In this document: positions 8,163 to 15,605 of the stretch, piece by piece
Layout: each line of letters opens with the position of its first letter
Numbering within the stretch: position 1 is the stretch's first letter
Assembly: GCF_000739735.1 (NCBI RefSeq)
Contig: NZ_BBJF01000008.1
Span: 107,094-171,093, forward strand
Direction of reading: 5' to 3'
DNA from: Paraburkholderia ginsengisoli NBRC 100965
GTDB taxonomy: Bacteria > Pseudomonadota > Gammaproteobacteria > Burkholderiales > Burkholderiaceae
Length of the DNA stretch: 64,000 bases
Program-made: the position numbers and the translations under genes
Notes under the pieces: generated by a model
Told to the model about the DNA's origin: nothing
Database searches by the model: none
What the model saw: only the letters and a program-made list of their open reading frames with translations

Positions 8163-8197
8163 TTGCATTCTACTACATTTCCGGTATTCTAGAAATA
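8163..8197 (+). promoter_or_regulatory. Promoter and weaker ArsR-like repeat for the MFS operon
   Basis: Plus-strand -35 TTGCAT (8163-8168), 16 nt, then -10 TATTCT (8185-8190). It overlaps CATTTCCG-6 nt-TAGAAATA (8176-8197), a degenerate copy of the arsH operator (5 of 8 arm positions agree). It would drive the MFS-arsN2-GGCT unit with a leader of about 210 nt. Weaker than the arsH site. Confidence 0.4.
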
Positions 8198-8410
8198 TGA
8201 AATGCTTGGGGCTGTCATGGACTGCGAAGACCGGGTTACGACGGAGTCGCTCCCGCCTGTGTCGGGAAGGGGCCCCCTTCACGAGCGGGTCGCCGCTGTC
8301 ATCACGCATAGATTCGCGTCGACAACATTTTTTTGCTACGCCACCTTTCGCACCGGCAGCGGCACCGTCCACAAACTGAGCCAGATGAGGGGCTGAAAAA
8401 ATTGAGCACA

Positions 8411-9661
8411 ATGTCGAGCCGAAGTGAGAACGTCAGCGGAAACACCGCTCCCCGAGATAGCAAAGACAGTCTGGTTACATGGGCGTTGGCGTTAGCGCAG
8501 CTAGTCTCCTGGGGCTCCGTCTACTATTCATTTTCCCTGCTGGTCGTGCCCATGGAGCAATCCATGGGCTGGAGCAGAACGGCGACAAATGCGGCCCTTT
8601 CGGTCGGGTTGCTGGTTTCCGGGTTTGCCGCATATCCAATTGGTCGCTGGATTGACCACGGATTCGGGCGCCGCGTGATGGTGGCCGGTACGGTCATCGC
8701 AGCCGGAATGCTTTTGCTTTGGGCCGACGCGCAGTCGCTGACGGTGCTCTTTGTTGCATGGATTGGCCTGGGAATTTCCATGGCGGCCACGTTCTACGAC
8801 CCTGTCTTCGCCGTCGTCACGCATCGTTATCCACGAAGCTTCCGAACCAAAATCACGCTCATCACGTTGGTCGCTGGATTCGCCAGCACGGTCTTCATAC
8901 CGTTGACCCAGTTGCTGGTTGGCTCGGTCGGGTGGCGCACGTCGCTGGTTGTTCTCGCGGCATTGAACCTGATTATCTGCCTGCCAATTCACATACTGGC
9001 AATTCGCTCTTCGCGCGCGGACGTGGGCTCCCAACCGAATAATGGCGCTGTGAAACTTGCGAACGATGCGGCCACGCGTCGCGCGCTGCGCACACCGACG
9101 TTCTGGGCGCTTGCCGTCTGCTTCACTGCCTACTATGCGACGTTCGCGGCGCTCACTTTCCATCTGGTGCCGCTGATGTTCGAGCGTGGCGTGTCGAATG
9201 CAGTGCTCGTCACGACCATGGCTCTTATCGGTCCTGCCCAGGTGGCCGCGCGTGCGGTGTGGTTCACATTCGGCCGCACGCTACACGCCAGCACCGTGGG
9301 CATCGTTGTCGTGACGCTGTTCCCGCTGTCGACCATCGTCCTCATATCCGCAGGCCATTCCGCTGCGCTGCTCTGGTTGTTCGCGCTTTGCTATGGCGCC
9401 GCGAATGGGATGATGACAATCCTGCGCGGCACCATTGTCCAAGACCTGATGTGGACGGAAGGATATGGCGCAGTAAGCGGCATGCTTTCGTTTCCCTCAA
9501 ATGTCGCCAAGGGGATAGCGCCGATAGCCGCCGCGAGCATCTGGAGCTTCACGCACGGCTACGTCGCTGTTGAATGGACGGTGTTTCTCGTCTCGATACT
9601 GTCTGCAATAGCCTTCTTTGTCGCTGTCCGAGCCGCTCGGCGCGCAATAGCGAGCGCTTGA
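8411..9661 (+). CDS. MFS transporter in the ars cluster
   Basis: 416-aa major facilitator with about 12 hydrophobic segments and a cytoplasmic loop near residue 200. The opening region (VSWGSVYYSFSLLVVPMEQSMGWSRT) resembles monocarboxylate/oxalate-type MFS proteins and not the ArsJ sequences I know. ATG 8411 is preferred; a TTG at 8402 and open frame to 8333 exist. It leads a + strand unit with arsN2 and a GGCT-like gene, divergent from arsH and with its own ArsR-like repeat. The likely role is export of an arsenic compound or conjugate; the substrate is inference. Confidence 0.8.
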   Translation: MSSRSENVSGNTAPRDSKDSLVTWALALAQLVSWGSVYYSFSLLVVPMEQSMGWSRTATNAALSVGLLVSGFAAYPIGRWIDHGFGRRVMVAGTVIAAGMLLLWADAQSLTVLFVAWIGLGISMAATFYDPVFAVVTHRYPRSFRTKITLITLVAGFASTVFIPLTQLLVGSVGWRTSLVVLAALNLIICLPIHILAIRSSRADVGSQPNNGAVKLANDAATRRALRTPTFWALAVCFTAYYATFAALTFHLVPLMFERGVSNAVLVTTMALIGPAQVAARAVWFTFGRTLHASTVGIVVVTLFPLSTIVLISAGHSAALLWLFALCYGAANGMMTILRGTIVQDLMWTEGYGAVSGMLSFPSNVAKGIAPIAAASIWSFTHGYVAVEWTVFLVSILSAIAFFVAVRAARRAIASA

Positions 9662-9691
9662 GACTGCATTATTTCTGCGACGGCATAAACT

Positions 9692-10126
9692 ATGAAAATT
9701 CGTGCTGCTTTTAGCGAAGACCTCGACGTCATTAAAACATTGCTCACAAACAACCAATTGGTGGCTTCTGACGTCCACGTGTCCCTGCTCGACAACTTTC
9801 TGGTTGCTGAAAGTGAGGACGGCGCGCTCGCCGGTAGCATCGGGTTAGAGCGATTCGGCCAAGATGCGCTGCTGCGGTCGCTAGTGGTCGCGCGCAGCGC
9901 TCGCGGCATGGGTCTTGGAGGCAGTTTGCTTTCGCGGATGGAACTGCATGCACGCGCAAGCGGCGTTTCCAACCTATGGTTGTTAACCACAACAGCTGGG
10001 GAGTTCTTCCGGAAGAAAGGATACGATGTTGTAGCCCGAGAAAGCGCTCCGATTATGCTCCAGACAAGCTCACAGTTCGCAGACCTCTGTCCGGCAACTG
10101 CCGTCTGCATGCTCAAATGGCTGTGA
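9692..10126 (+). CDS. arsN2: GNAT acetyltransferase, ArsN2-type arsenic resistance protein
   Basis: 144-aa Gcn5-related N-acetyltransferase. The acetyl-CoA loop is the SARGMGLGGSLLSRM region, followed by LWLLTTTAGEFFRKKGY. The C-terminal LCPATAVCM, with two cysteines, is a feature I associate with ArsN2 proteins found in ars operons. ArsN1 acetylates the amino group of arsinothricin; the substrate of ArsN2 is less clear. It lies 30 nt after the MFS gene. Assignment rests on the motif and the neighbourhood. Confidence 0.75.
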   Translation: MKIRAAFSEDLDVIKTLLTNNQLVASDVHVSLLDNFLVAESEDGALAGSIGLERFGQDALLRSLVVARSARGMGLGGSLLSRMELHARASGVSNLWLLTTTAGEFFRKKGYDVVARESAPIMLQTSSQFADLCPATAVCMLKWL

Positions 10127-10145
10127 ATCATACCGCCAGCAAAAA

Positions 10146-10667
10146 ATGACGCTAACCACAAGACCAGACCATTTCTTGTATTTCGCCTATGGCTCGAACA
10201 TGTGCGTCGGGCGTCTTAGTGCGCCCGAAAGAGCTCCTTCCACAGCCGTTATCTGTTCGGCATACGTGGCGGGTCGGCGATTGACTTTCGACAAGACAAG
10301 TAAAGACGGGTCGGCCAAATGCGATTGTGAATACACCGGGAACGCGACCGACCGGGTGTATGGCGTCGTCTTCGAGATTCATGGCAGTGATAAGGCCGCG
10401 CTCGACCGCGCCGAAGGGAAAGGCTATGGATATGATGCGTTAGATATTGAGGTCACCGCGCCAACGGGGCCAGCGGTCATGCTGACGTACATCGCGACGA
10501 ACAAGAAGGCTGGACTACGCCCTTATGACTGGTACAAGCAGCATGTTCTAGATGGCGCATCGGCAGCGAACTTGCCCGGCGATTACATTAGCATGATTGC
10601 CGCCGTTGAATCTATTCCAGACTCCGACGACGTCCGAAGTGCTCGGGAAAACGCGATTCGATGTTGA
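10146..10667 (+). CDS. Gamma-glutamylcyclotransferase-like (AIG2/GGCT fold) protein
   Basis: 173 aa. The N-terminal FAYGSNM is the substrate-binding loop of the GGCT fold, and a Glu in DRAEGKGYGY sits where the catalytic acid is expected. Enzymes of this fold release 5-oxoproline from gamma-glutamyl compounds, including glutathione or gamma-glutamylamines. It begins 19 nt after arsN2 and is probably co-transcribed. In an arsenic context it could process glutathione-derived or gamma-glutamyl arsenical conjugates; that is inference. No strong ribosome-binding site precedes the ATG. Confidence 0.8.
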   Translation: MTLTTRPDHFLYFAYGSNMCVGRLSAPERAPSTAVICSAYVAGRRLTFDKTSKDGSAKCDCEYTGNATDRVYGVVFEIHGSDKAALDRAEGKGYGYDALDIEVTAPTGPAVMLTYIATNKKAGLRPYDWYKQHVLDGASAANLPGDYISMIAAVESIPDSDDVRSARENAIRC

Positions 10668-10780
10668 ACGTCCGTGCGGGCGTGGGGAGCATGAATTGCT
10701 GACAGCCAATTTGACCGGACGAGCCTGTCGAAGCATCCGCGCGACATGTTCAGTACGCGCGCGGCTTCGTCGCTGCTCAA
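10583..10780 (-). pseudogene. Possible decayed paralogue of the downstream Xre-like protein
   Basis: The minus-strand frame SSDEAARVLNMSRGCFDRLV looks like a helix-turn-helix and aligns by eye with LLSEDEFREQLNVSAGHFARMV in the adjacent 264-aa protein. The rest of the frame is not family-like, and a better upstream start (MKMRKLKHTMWRHAL) lies in another frame, as if frameshifted. It overlaps the end of the GGCT gene. Coding is doubtful. Confidence 0.3.
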
Positions 10781-10923
10781 GTGCGTGACGCCACATCGTA
10801 TGCTTGAGCTTGCGCATCTTCATTGAATTTCCCTCTAGTCGATTTGTCGAGGGCTCGAGAGTGCATCGGCTGGCCCGTTCAGCGGCCCTGCTCATCTGCT
10901 CATGTATCTTCCCTGAAACTACT

Positions 10924-11718
10924 TTATCGCGACTTTGACTCGCTCTTTCTCGCGGCTACAGCAAAGCGAAGTACGACGTCGACTATGCTTTCTTCGTTCG
11001 CGACCTGGATTGAGTCCAGTTCGTAAGTCGGCCCTTCGTGGATGGCGATGACCGCACGCGCTATACCGTCAACTACGCTCACGTCGATACGCGCTTCAGA
11101 GGTGGCCCGTGCCTGCCCGGCGGGATGGCGGGCGATGAATACAGTAGCCACAGGTGCACGCGGATACGGCCCGCACGGATGGATGTACCCGCCCGATTGT
11201 AGGGCGCCCACCGTACGTTTCCAGATATTTACTCGGGGGTCGACTTCGTCAATTGCAGTCAACGTGGGTTCCGTATCACTGGGCTCATTCTGGTGACGGC
11301 CTACGTAAATCGTGACGGAAGTTCGCGACCACTCCGCTGCGTACGCGTGTGCCATCCGGCGAAGCAACCGGTATTGACTCTCATCGCGAAGCGCTTCGAT
11401 GGGCGAAGTGCCCCCGATATTAGCGTGCCTTGACGACAGATACCCGAGCCTGCAGGATGGTGGCGCCGGGCTGAGGATGCGGCAAACTGCATGCAATCGT
11501 TTGAGGTCAATGTTGGGGGCCGACAGGAGCGATGGGTAATAATCGACGCAATCAACTTCTATCGTGAAAACGCTTCCCCTTGCAACCATGCGCGCGAAAT
11601 GCCCCGCGCTGACGTTGAGTTGCTCGCGGAATTCGTCCTCACTCAGCAGCTCGCCGGAACGCACCATCTGGCGCCTAGCGGCAAGTGCCCGTTGTTCGAT
11701 TTCATCCCAGAATATCAT
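10924..11718 (-). CDS. Hypothetical protein with Xre/MbcA-antitoxin-like N-terminal half
   Basis: 264 aa. Residues about 24-83 look like a helix-turn-helix with a following segment (DYYPSLLSAPNIDLKRLHAV), and IGGTSPIEALRD (101-112) resembles the toxin-binding segment of DUF2384/MbcA-type antitoxins. The C-terminal half is not recognised. No RES-domain toxin is adjacent, so it is probably not a classical toxin-antitoxin pair. It ends a run of same-strand small genes. Family assignment is by motif only. Confidence 0.6.
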   Translation of the reverse strand: MIFWDEIEQRALAARRQMVRSGELLSEDEFREQLNVSAGHFARMVARGSVFTIEVDCVDYYPSLLSAPNIDLKRLHAVCRILSPAPPSCRLGYLSSRHANIGGTSPIEALRDESQYRLLRRMAHAYAAEWSRTSVTIYVGRHQNEPSDTEPTLTAIDEVDPRVNIWKRTVGALQSGGYIHPCGPYPRAPVATVFIARHPAGQARATSEARIDVSVVDGIARAVIAIHEGPTYELDSIQVANEESIVDVVLRFAVAARKSESKSR

Positions 11719-11895
11719 TGCTATTCAACCCTCGTGCTTCGACAAACCAATGAAATTGAAGACAACGCCGTACGTTTTATCGTTTCGAAAACTCGTGCAC
11801 AAGCGCTAATAGCGTACAAATTCAGTTCGCCAAATGCTCAGAGCGTTATCTGGCAATGAAGACTTCGTTCTCCTGGGCTTTGCGCATCTCTATCT

Positions 11896-12096
11896 CTATA
11901 TCCGTCTTGGCATGTCTAGCCACACTGTTTCCATGGCGATGAGCGCTACCATGCCGTTGTCGAGATAGTGACGCAACACGTGCTTGGCACGCTCCCGCAA
12001 CATCTCCGTGTCAACGCTTCCTCGCGACTGCGATAGCTCAACCAACAGTTCGCGCGCACGGATTACTGCGAGTGCCCTCTCATCCGGCATCGTCAT
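11896..12096 (-). CDS. Small BPSL0761-like hypothetical protein
   Basis: 66 aa from the ATG at 12096, which has GAGGGCG upstream; an upstream in-frame ATG at 12138 would overlap the preceding gene. The opening MTMPDERALAVIRARELLVEL and the RAKHVLRHYLD segment match my memory of the short BPSL0761-type family of Burkholderia accessory regions. Function unknown; it appears all-helical and soluble. Confidence 0.6.
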   Translation of the reverse strand: MTMPDERALAVIRARELLVELSQSRGSVDTEMLRERAKHVLRHYLDNGMVALIAMETVWLDMPRRI

Positions 12097-12121
12097 TTTC
12101 GCGCCCTCGTTCGCCATCGGG

Positions 12122-12415
12122 TTAGACAACTCTGTCATATTTGAGATTCGTTGGACCGTTCGACATTACAACCACGTGCTCGCGCGTTTGGGTTACGTCG
12201 TGGCAGTCGTCATCGGCCCGTCGTGGATGGCCAGGGTACCGGACTTCATACCTGGCTCCGAGGCAATAGCCTTTTTCGTATGTCCACAGCTCGGAATCGA
12301 TAAAGACTTCACGAATTTCGTCTGACTCGTCACTATCGGCATACGAGTCAAGAAACACGACGACGCTGTCCGGGTCAGCGTCTGCCAGCACAGCGATGAG
12401 TTCGCGAACTCTCAT
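12122..12415 (-). CDS. Hypothetical protein of Burkholderia accessory regions
   Basis: 97 aa from ATG 12415, chosen because GGAGGAAGG lies 7 nt upstream. The opening MRVRELIAVLADADPDSVVV followed by FLDSYADSDESDEI is a type often seen in Burkholderia islands. Acidic, soluble, no known domain. It lies between the 154-aa and 66-aa genes on the same strand, probably in one transcript. Confidence 0.6.
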   Translation of the reverse strand: MRVRELIAVLADADPDSVVVFLDSYADSDESDEIREVFIDSELWTYEKGYCLGARYEVRYPGHPRRADDDCHDVTQTREHVVVMSNGPTNLKYDRVV

Positions 12416-12459
12416 TGGCAACCTTCCTCCACCTCTTATCTCGGCAGTCGAGATTCCCA

Positions 12460-12924
12460 TCAGAGACCAAGGTGCATGGGAAAAATCGTTCGGAGAACTT
12501 TCAGCACGATGTCCCAGACACCATCTTTGTCGTCGTACGCGACTGGAGGAACGTCTGTGCGAGGCTCGTTCTCAGTCGTAATGCTTACGAATGCGGAATG
12601 CCTATCAAGTACAAAGTCGAGCCGTGCGACCAGCACCTTGTGGCTCGTCCAGTGGTTTGCAACGCTCTCGACGAACATGGTCATCAGCGGGCTCGGCGCG
12701 GTCTTTGGCTCAAGCGGGCGATAGTAGCGGGAAGCTTCGCTGAGATTTATGAGCATTGCAGCTAGGTGGCACGCCGCTTTCGACGACAACAATTCTCGAA
12801 CATTACGTAGCTCCGCTTCACCGCTTGTTGTACTCAACAACGAGAGCGCATCGCATACTCCAAGGTACTCACCAGCGTGCACGCGAGCAGTCCATAAAAC
12901 AGGTCTTTCCTCGGCATGGCTCAT
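12460..12924 (-). CDS. Hypothetical protein
   Basis: 154 aa, soluble, no membrane segment or motif that I recognise. ATG 12924 has GGAGCCC upstream. It lies 57 nt after the 121-aa gene on the same strand and is probably part of the same unit. Confidence 0.55.
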   Translation of the reverse strand: MSHAEERPVLWTARVHAGEYLGVCDALSLLSTTSGEAELRNVRELLSSKAACHLAAMLINLSEASRYYRPLEPKTAPSPLMTMFVESVANHWTSHKVLVARLDFVLDRHSAFVSITTENEPRTDVPPVAYDDKDGVWDIVLKVLRTIFPMHLGL

Positions 12925-12981
12925 TCAAGGGCTCCTCACATGGTAGGCCCTCTGACGGTCTGTTGAGTTTAGTGGTCGGAT

Positions 12982-13347
12982 TTACCCTTCGTCCTCGGGC
13001 CACTCGATGCGTTGCCGTGGCCGACGGCTACCTGGAATGAGTTCCTCAGTGACATCTTTCCAGGGCTGGCCCTGTCCGATGATTTCCCGGACTCTGTTAA
13101 ACACATATTCAGCGTCGCTGTTGTACCCACTCGTACCGACCAACTGATATGTTCGCCCACTGGCAGTTCGAGCGGTCCTGGCTTCGATGTTCAGCTCTGT
13201 GATTGCGGTGCTCACTCGACCGTCGTGAGTTTCTAGTGAAAATCCCACAAAATGCCGGCCACCGCCAGCAAACTGGCGTATCGACCAAGCCTCAAGGCGC
13301 ACCGTATCTTCCCCTTCGACGGGAGCGTCATGTAAATATAGAGACAC
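12982..13347 (-). CDS. Hypothetical protein, start coupled to a 32-codon ORF
   Basis: 121 aa with a GTG start at 13347 that overlaps the TAG of the preceding small ORF (TAGTG). The sequence is beta-rich in look (TYQLVGTSGYNSDAEYVFNR, then VREIIGQGQPWKDVTEELI) and soluble. No known domain. The 1-nt stop/start overlap suggests translational coupling. Confidence 0.6.
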   Translation of the reverse strand: MSLYLHDAPVEGEDTVRLEAWSIRQFAGGGRHFVGFSLETHDGRVSTAITELNIEARTARTASGRTYQLVGTSGYNSDAEYVFNRVREIIGQGQPWKDVTEELIPGSRRPRQRIEWPEDEG

Positions 13348-13445
13348 TAGTTTTCTCCAGTTGAAATACCCAGTCCCAAGTCTTCCGCTTCAAGTTCCTC
13401 AAGGAATTCAGATACGTCACGAAAGTTTCCCGTTCGAATTTCCAT
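13347..13445 (-). CDS. 32-aa acidic small ORF
   Basis: Starts MEIRTGNFRDVSEFLEELEA and continues with a second acidic stretch to a TAG that overlaps the next GTG by one base. GGAAG lies about 10 nt upstream of the ATG. It is strongly acidic, with a short amphipathic helix (SEFLEELEAEDL). It could be a real small protein or a leader for coupled translation of the 121-aa gene. Confidence 0.4.
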   Translation of the reverse strand: MEIRTGNFRDVSEFLEELEAEDLGLGISTGEN

Positions 13446-13510
13446 CTGTCATGCTTCCAGGATTTCGCGTAGAGCAGCCGTCTTCGGGTTGTGTTCGTAA
13501 GACTTAGAAT

Positions 13511-14140
13511 TCAGGATTCCTCTCTCTTAGTATCGAACAACATTTGCGCAAGACGACGTTGAAAAGCGACGTCTTGATGTGCTCGAAGCGGAGACCGAAA
13601 GTTTCGCGCCTTGCGCAGCGCGACGGTGGCGACCGTCGCGCGCAAAATATCGTCATCGGAAAGGTGGGTGGTCGCACGAGTACCGAAACCGCGCAGGTGA
13701 ACTTCAAGCGCCGCGCGTGTGATTTCGTCAAACCCGCGCTCCTGGTCGACATCAATGCGGGATGAGGCGGTCCGGTGCGTAAACTCAAAATCTCGCGACG
13801 CGAGAATGACGAATGGGTCATCGCGATTCGCGAGGAAGTCCAGCACAGCCTGCTCCTTCGTACCTCCGACGGTGTTGAGGACATTGACTACACGCCTCCC
13901 GAACCCATGACCCGCTTCCCGCAGATTCCTGAGGTCGTAATACAGCGGCCAGTCGTTCCCGACCACAATCACCGTCCCTGGATACGCGCTGAGTGTTTTC
14001 CCGAGCAGCAGGACATCCCTCTCCAGCGAGCGGGTGGCCTCCGGCGCATTTTCACAAGTCGTCAGTGCTGGATGGCGACTCATCGAGCCGAGCACGCCAC
14101 TTACACAGAAAAAGACGAAGACCATACTAGCTCCGACCAT
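13511..14140 (-). CDS. Hypothetical protein with N-terminal hydrophobic segment
   Basis: 209 aa. A hydrophobic N-terminus (VFVFFCVSGVLGS) suggests a signal anchor or signal peptide. The body has TVIVVGNDWPLYYDLRNLR and NRDDPFVILASRDFEF, neither of which I can place. It is the first gene of a - strand series and is divergent from the Xre regulator at 14331, so their promoters share 14141-14330. Confidence 0.55.
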   Translation of the reverse strand: MVGASMVFVFFCVSGVLGSMSRHPALTTCENAPEATRSLERDVLLLGKTLSAYPGTVIVVGNDWPLYYDLRNLREAGHGFGRRVVNVLNTVGGTKEQAVLDFLANRDDPFVILASRDFEFTHRTASSRIDVDQERGFDEITRAALEVHLRGFGTRATTHLSDDDILRATVATVALRKARNFRSPLRAHQDVAFQRRLAQMLFDTKREES

Positions 14141-14249
14141 TCAAGAGCGACGGCAAGGAGAACCGGCCCAGGACAGGGGTTATCAATTCGCGTCGAACAA
14201 GCGTTGGGCGCTTTTCAGCTATCCCGTGGTATATCCGACAATTGAAATT

Positions 14250-14289
14250 GTAGATGTTTACGCAGTATGTGTAAACACGGTAGATGTTT
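14250..14289. promoter_or_regulatory. Repeat cluster, candidate Xre operator
   Basis: GTTTAC-9 nt-GTAAAC inverted repeat (14256-14276), flanked by two copies of GTAGATGTTT (14250-14259 and 14280-14289) 30 nt apart. It lies 42 nt upstream of the Xre gene and in front of the divergent 209-aa gene. Autoregulation by the Xre protein is a plausible reading. Confidence 0.4.
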
Positions 14290-14330
14290 GAAGAGTAGAC
14301 GAAGGTACGACGTTCGGCCACGCTCCGGGG

Positions 14331-14567
14331 ATGGACGAAATTGATAAGAAGGACCTCGACCCCTGGCTGCGACGTAGGCTCGCCCATAACGTTCGCCGAC
14401 TGCGAACAGCGAAAAAACTGTCGCAGGAACGCCTAAGTGAATCCTGTGGATTTCATCGGACCTACATCAGCCAAGTTGAGCGGTCGGTGACGAACATCAC
14501 CTTAGATAATTTGCAGCGGATAGCAGAAGCGCTGGGCGAAGAGCCGCCGGTTCTGCTCAAGCCATAG
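14331..14567 (+). CDS. Xre-family helix-turn-helix regulator
   Basis: 78-aa single-domain DNA-binding protein of the Cro/C1 type: NVRRLRTAKKLSQERLSESC, then HRTYISQVERSVTNITLDNL covering helices 2-4. Proteins of this size serve as controllers in restriction-modification, defence and mobile elements. It is divergent from the 209-aa gene and convergent with the 303-aa gene. Repeats just upstream look like its operator. Confidence 0.85.
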   Translation: MDEIDKKDLDPWLRRRLAHNVRRLRTAKKLSQERLSESCGFHRTYISQVERSVTNITLDNLQRIAEALGEEPPVLLKP

Positions 14568-14658
14568 ACCGGCGCTCAGGCGCTCGCCAGGCACCCCGAT
14601 GGGTGCATATCAAATTGCTATCGCGGGAGTACGCCAGTCGTTGGCTGGCCGGATACTC

Positions 14659-15570
14659 TTAAAGGCACCAGCCGATTTCTCTGAGAACGAATCCCGTTGC
14701 ATGCAGTGCAAGTTCGGCGTCTTCGTTGGATACCTCTCGCAATTGGTAACGCTGACGCTCGTTCTCTTTCCCACGAGGATGAAGCAGGTTTACGGCTTCA
14801 AGTGCGGCACGGACGAGACGTTGATTTTTTTCGCCAAAGTGGTCTCTTACTGCTGTTATGCAAACGCCAAGGTCATCTTCGAGCGATTTCTTATTTCCCG
14901 TCAGGTGAAACAGCCACCGAGCGCCAACCACCGCGCAGAGATTCCGGCATTGGTCTACAACCGATGTCGGCGAATCACGATATGCGACGTTCATGACCCG
15001 GGTGTAGGCCTCAGATACTGCTTTGTGGCTATATTCAGGGATTACCGACAGGTCGAGGGACGGCAGAACGCCGAACGCGGATTCTGCTCGAAGAGTCACC
15101 AGAACGTCCTGATTAACCGTCAGCTCAGTTTGCAGGATTCGCCAAAGGGAATATGCCCCTACTCCACCGATTGCCAGTTGCAGACCTTCCCCGCGCTCGG
15201 GACGGTTCAAGAGAGCAGTGCAGTGAATGAATACGCTTAGTTCTTTTCGTACTCGACCGTCACTTCTACCCTGGCCGAAGTCAGACGATGAAAACGGATG
15301 AGCATCAACTGTGACCCACTCCCAGCTTATGTTGCTGGAGGTTTGGAATAAACGGCCCCGTCGGACTCGAGACACTGGGTCAAATGACTCTTCTCGGAAA
15401 ATCCAATGGAAGGGGTCGCTGTCCATCCCGCGTGGCATGCTCGCTAGGTCTGACGTCGACTCAATCAGCTTGCACTGTGAAACCATTGGTGTAGGGACCG
15501 CAAGACGGCTCGGATTCTCTTTGCCCTCGTAAATGAAGCCGTTCTGCCGTTCTATTCCTAGGCGGGACAT
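14659..15570 (-). CDS. Hypothetical protein downstream of the nuclease/SEC-C gene
   Basis: 303 aa, soluble. The C-terminal 80-90 residues (around HFGEKNQRLVRAALEAVNLL, then a final helix ending ALHATGFVLREIGW) are helical and resemble in style the C-terminal domains of abortive-infection-like proteins, but I cannot name the family. It starts 35 nt after the 808-aa gene and is probably co-transcribed with it. A defence role is inferred only from context. Confidence 0.6.
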   Translation of the reverse strand: MSRLGIERQNGFIYEGKENPSRLAVPTPMVSQCKLIESTSDLASMPRGMDSDPFHWIFREESFDPVSRVRRGRLFQTSSNISWEWVTVDAHPFSSSDFGQGRSDGRVRKELSVFIHCTALLNRPERGEGLQLAIGGVGAYSLWRILQTELTVNQDVLVTLRAESAFGVLPSLDLSVIPEYSHKAVSEAYTRVMNVAYRDSPTSVVDQCRNLCAVVGARWLFHLTGNKKSLEDDLGVCITAVRDHFGEKNQRLVRAALEAVNLLHPRGKENERQRYQLREVSNEDAELALHATGFVLREIGWCL

Positions 15571-15605
15571 AGGTTCCTCTCGGTTTGTATCTTTATCCGA
15601 CGCAT

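Larger units (their letters stand above)
8062..8410. other. Divergent ars intergenic region and long MFS leader
   Basis: 349 bases without a convincing gene. The left third holds the two back-to-back ars promoters. The remaining roughly 210 nt before the MFS start contain only unconvincing short frames and no hairpin with a U-run that I can see. Confidence 0.5.

Noticed and set aside
8411..9661. ArsJ identity of the MFS protein
   Set aside because: ArsJ sequences that I know open differently and are paired with a GAPDH gene, which is absent here.
10548..10895. 115-codon minus-strand frame over the GGCT end
   Set aside because: Arg-rich, only its N-terminal 15 residues look natural; the helix-turn-helix-like peptide is in another frame. 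Treated as part of a decayed gene.
10924..11718. Complete RES/Xre toxin-antitoxin pair
   Set aside because: No RES-domain or other toxin gene adjoins; the C-terminal half is not a known toxin.
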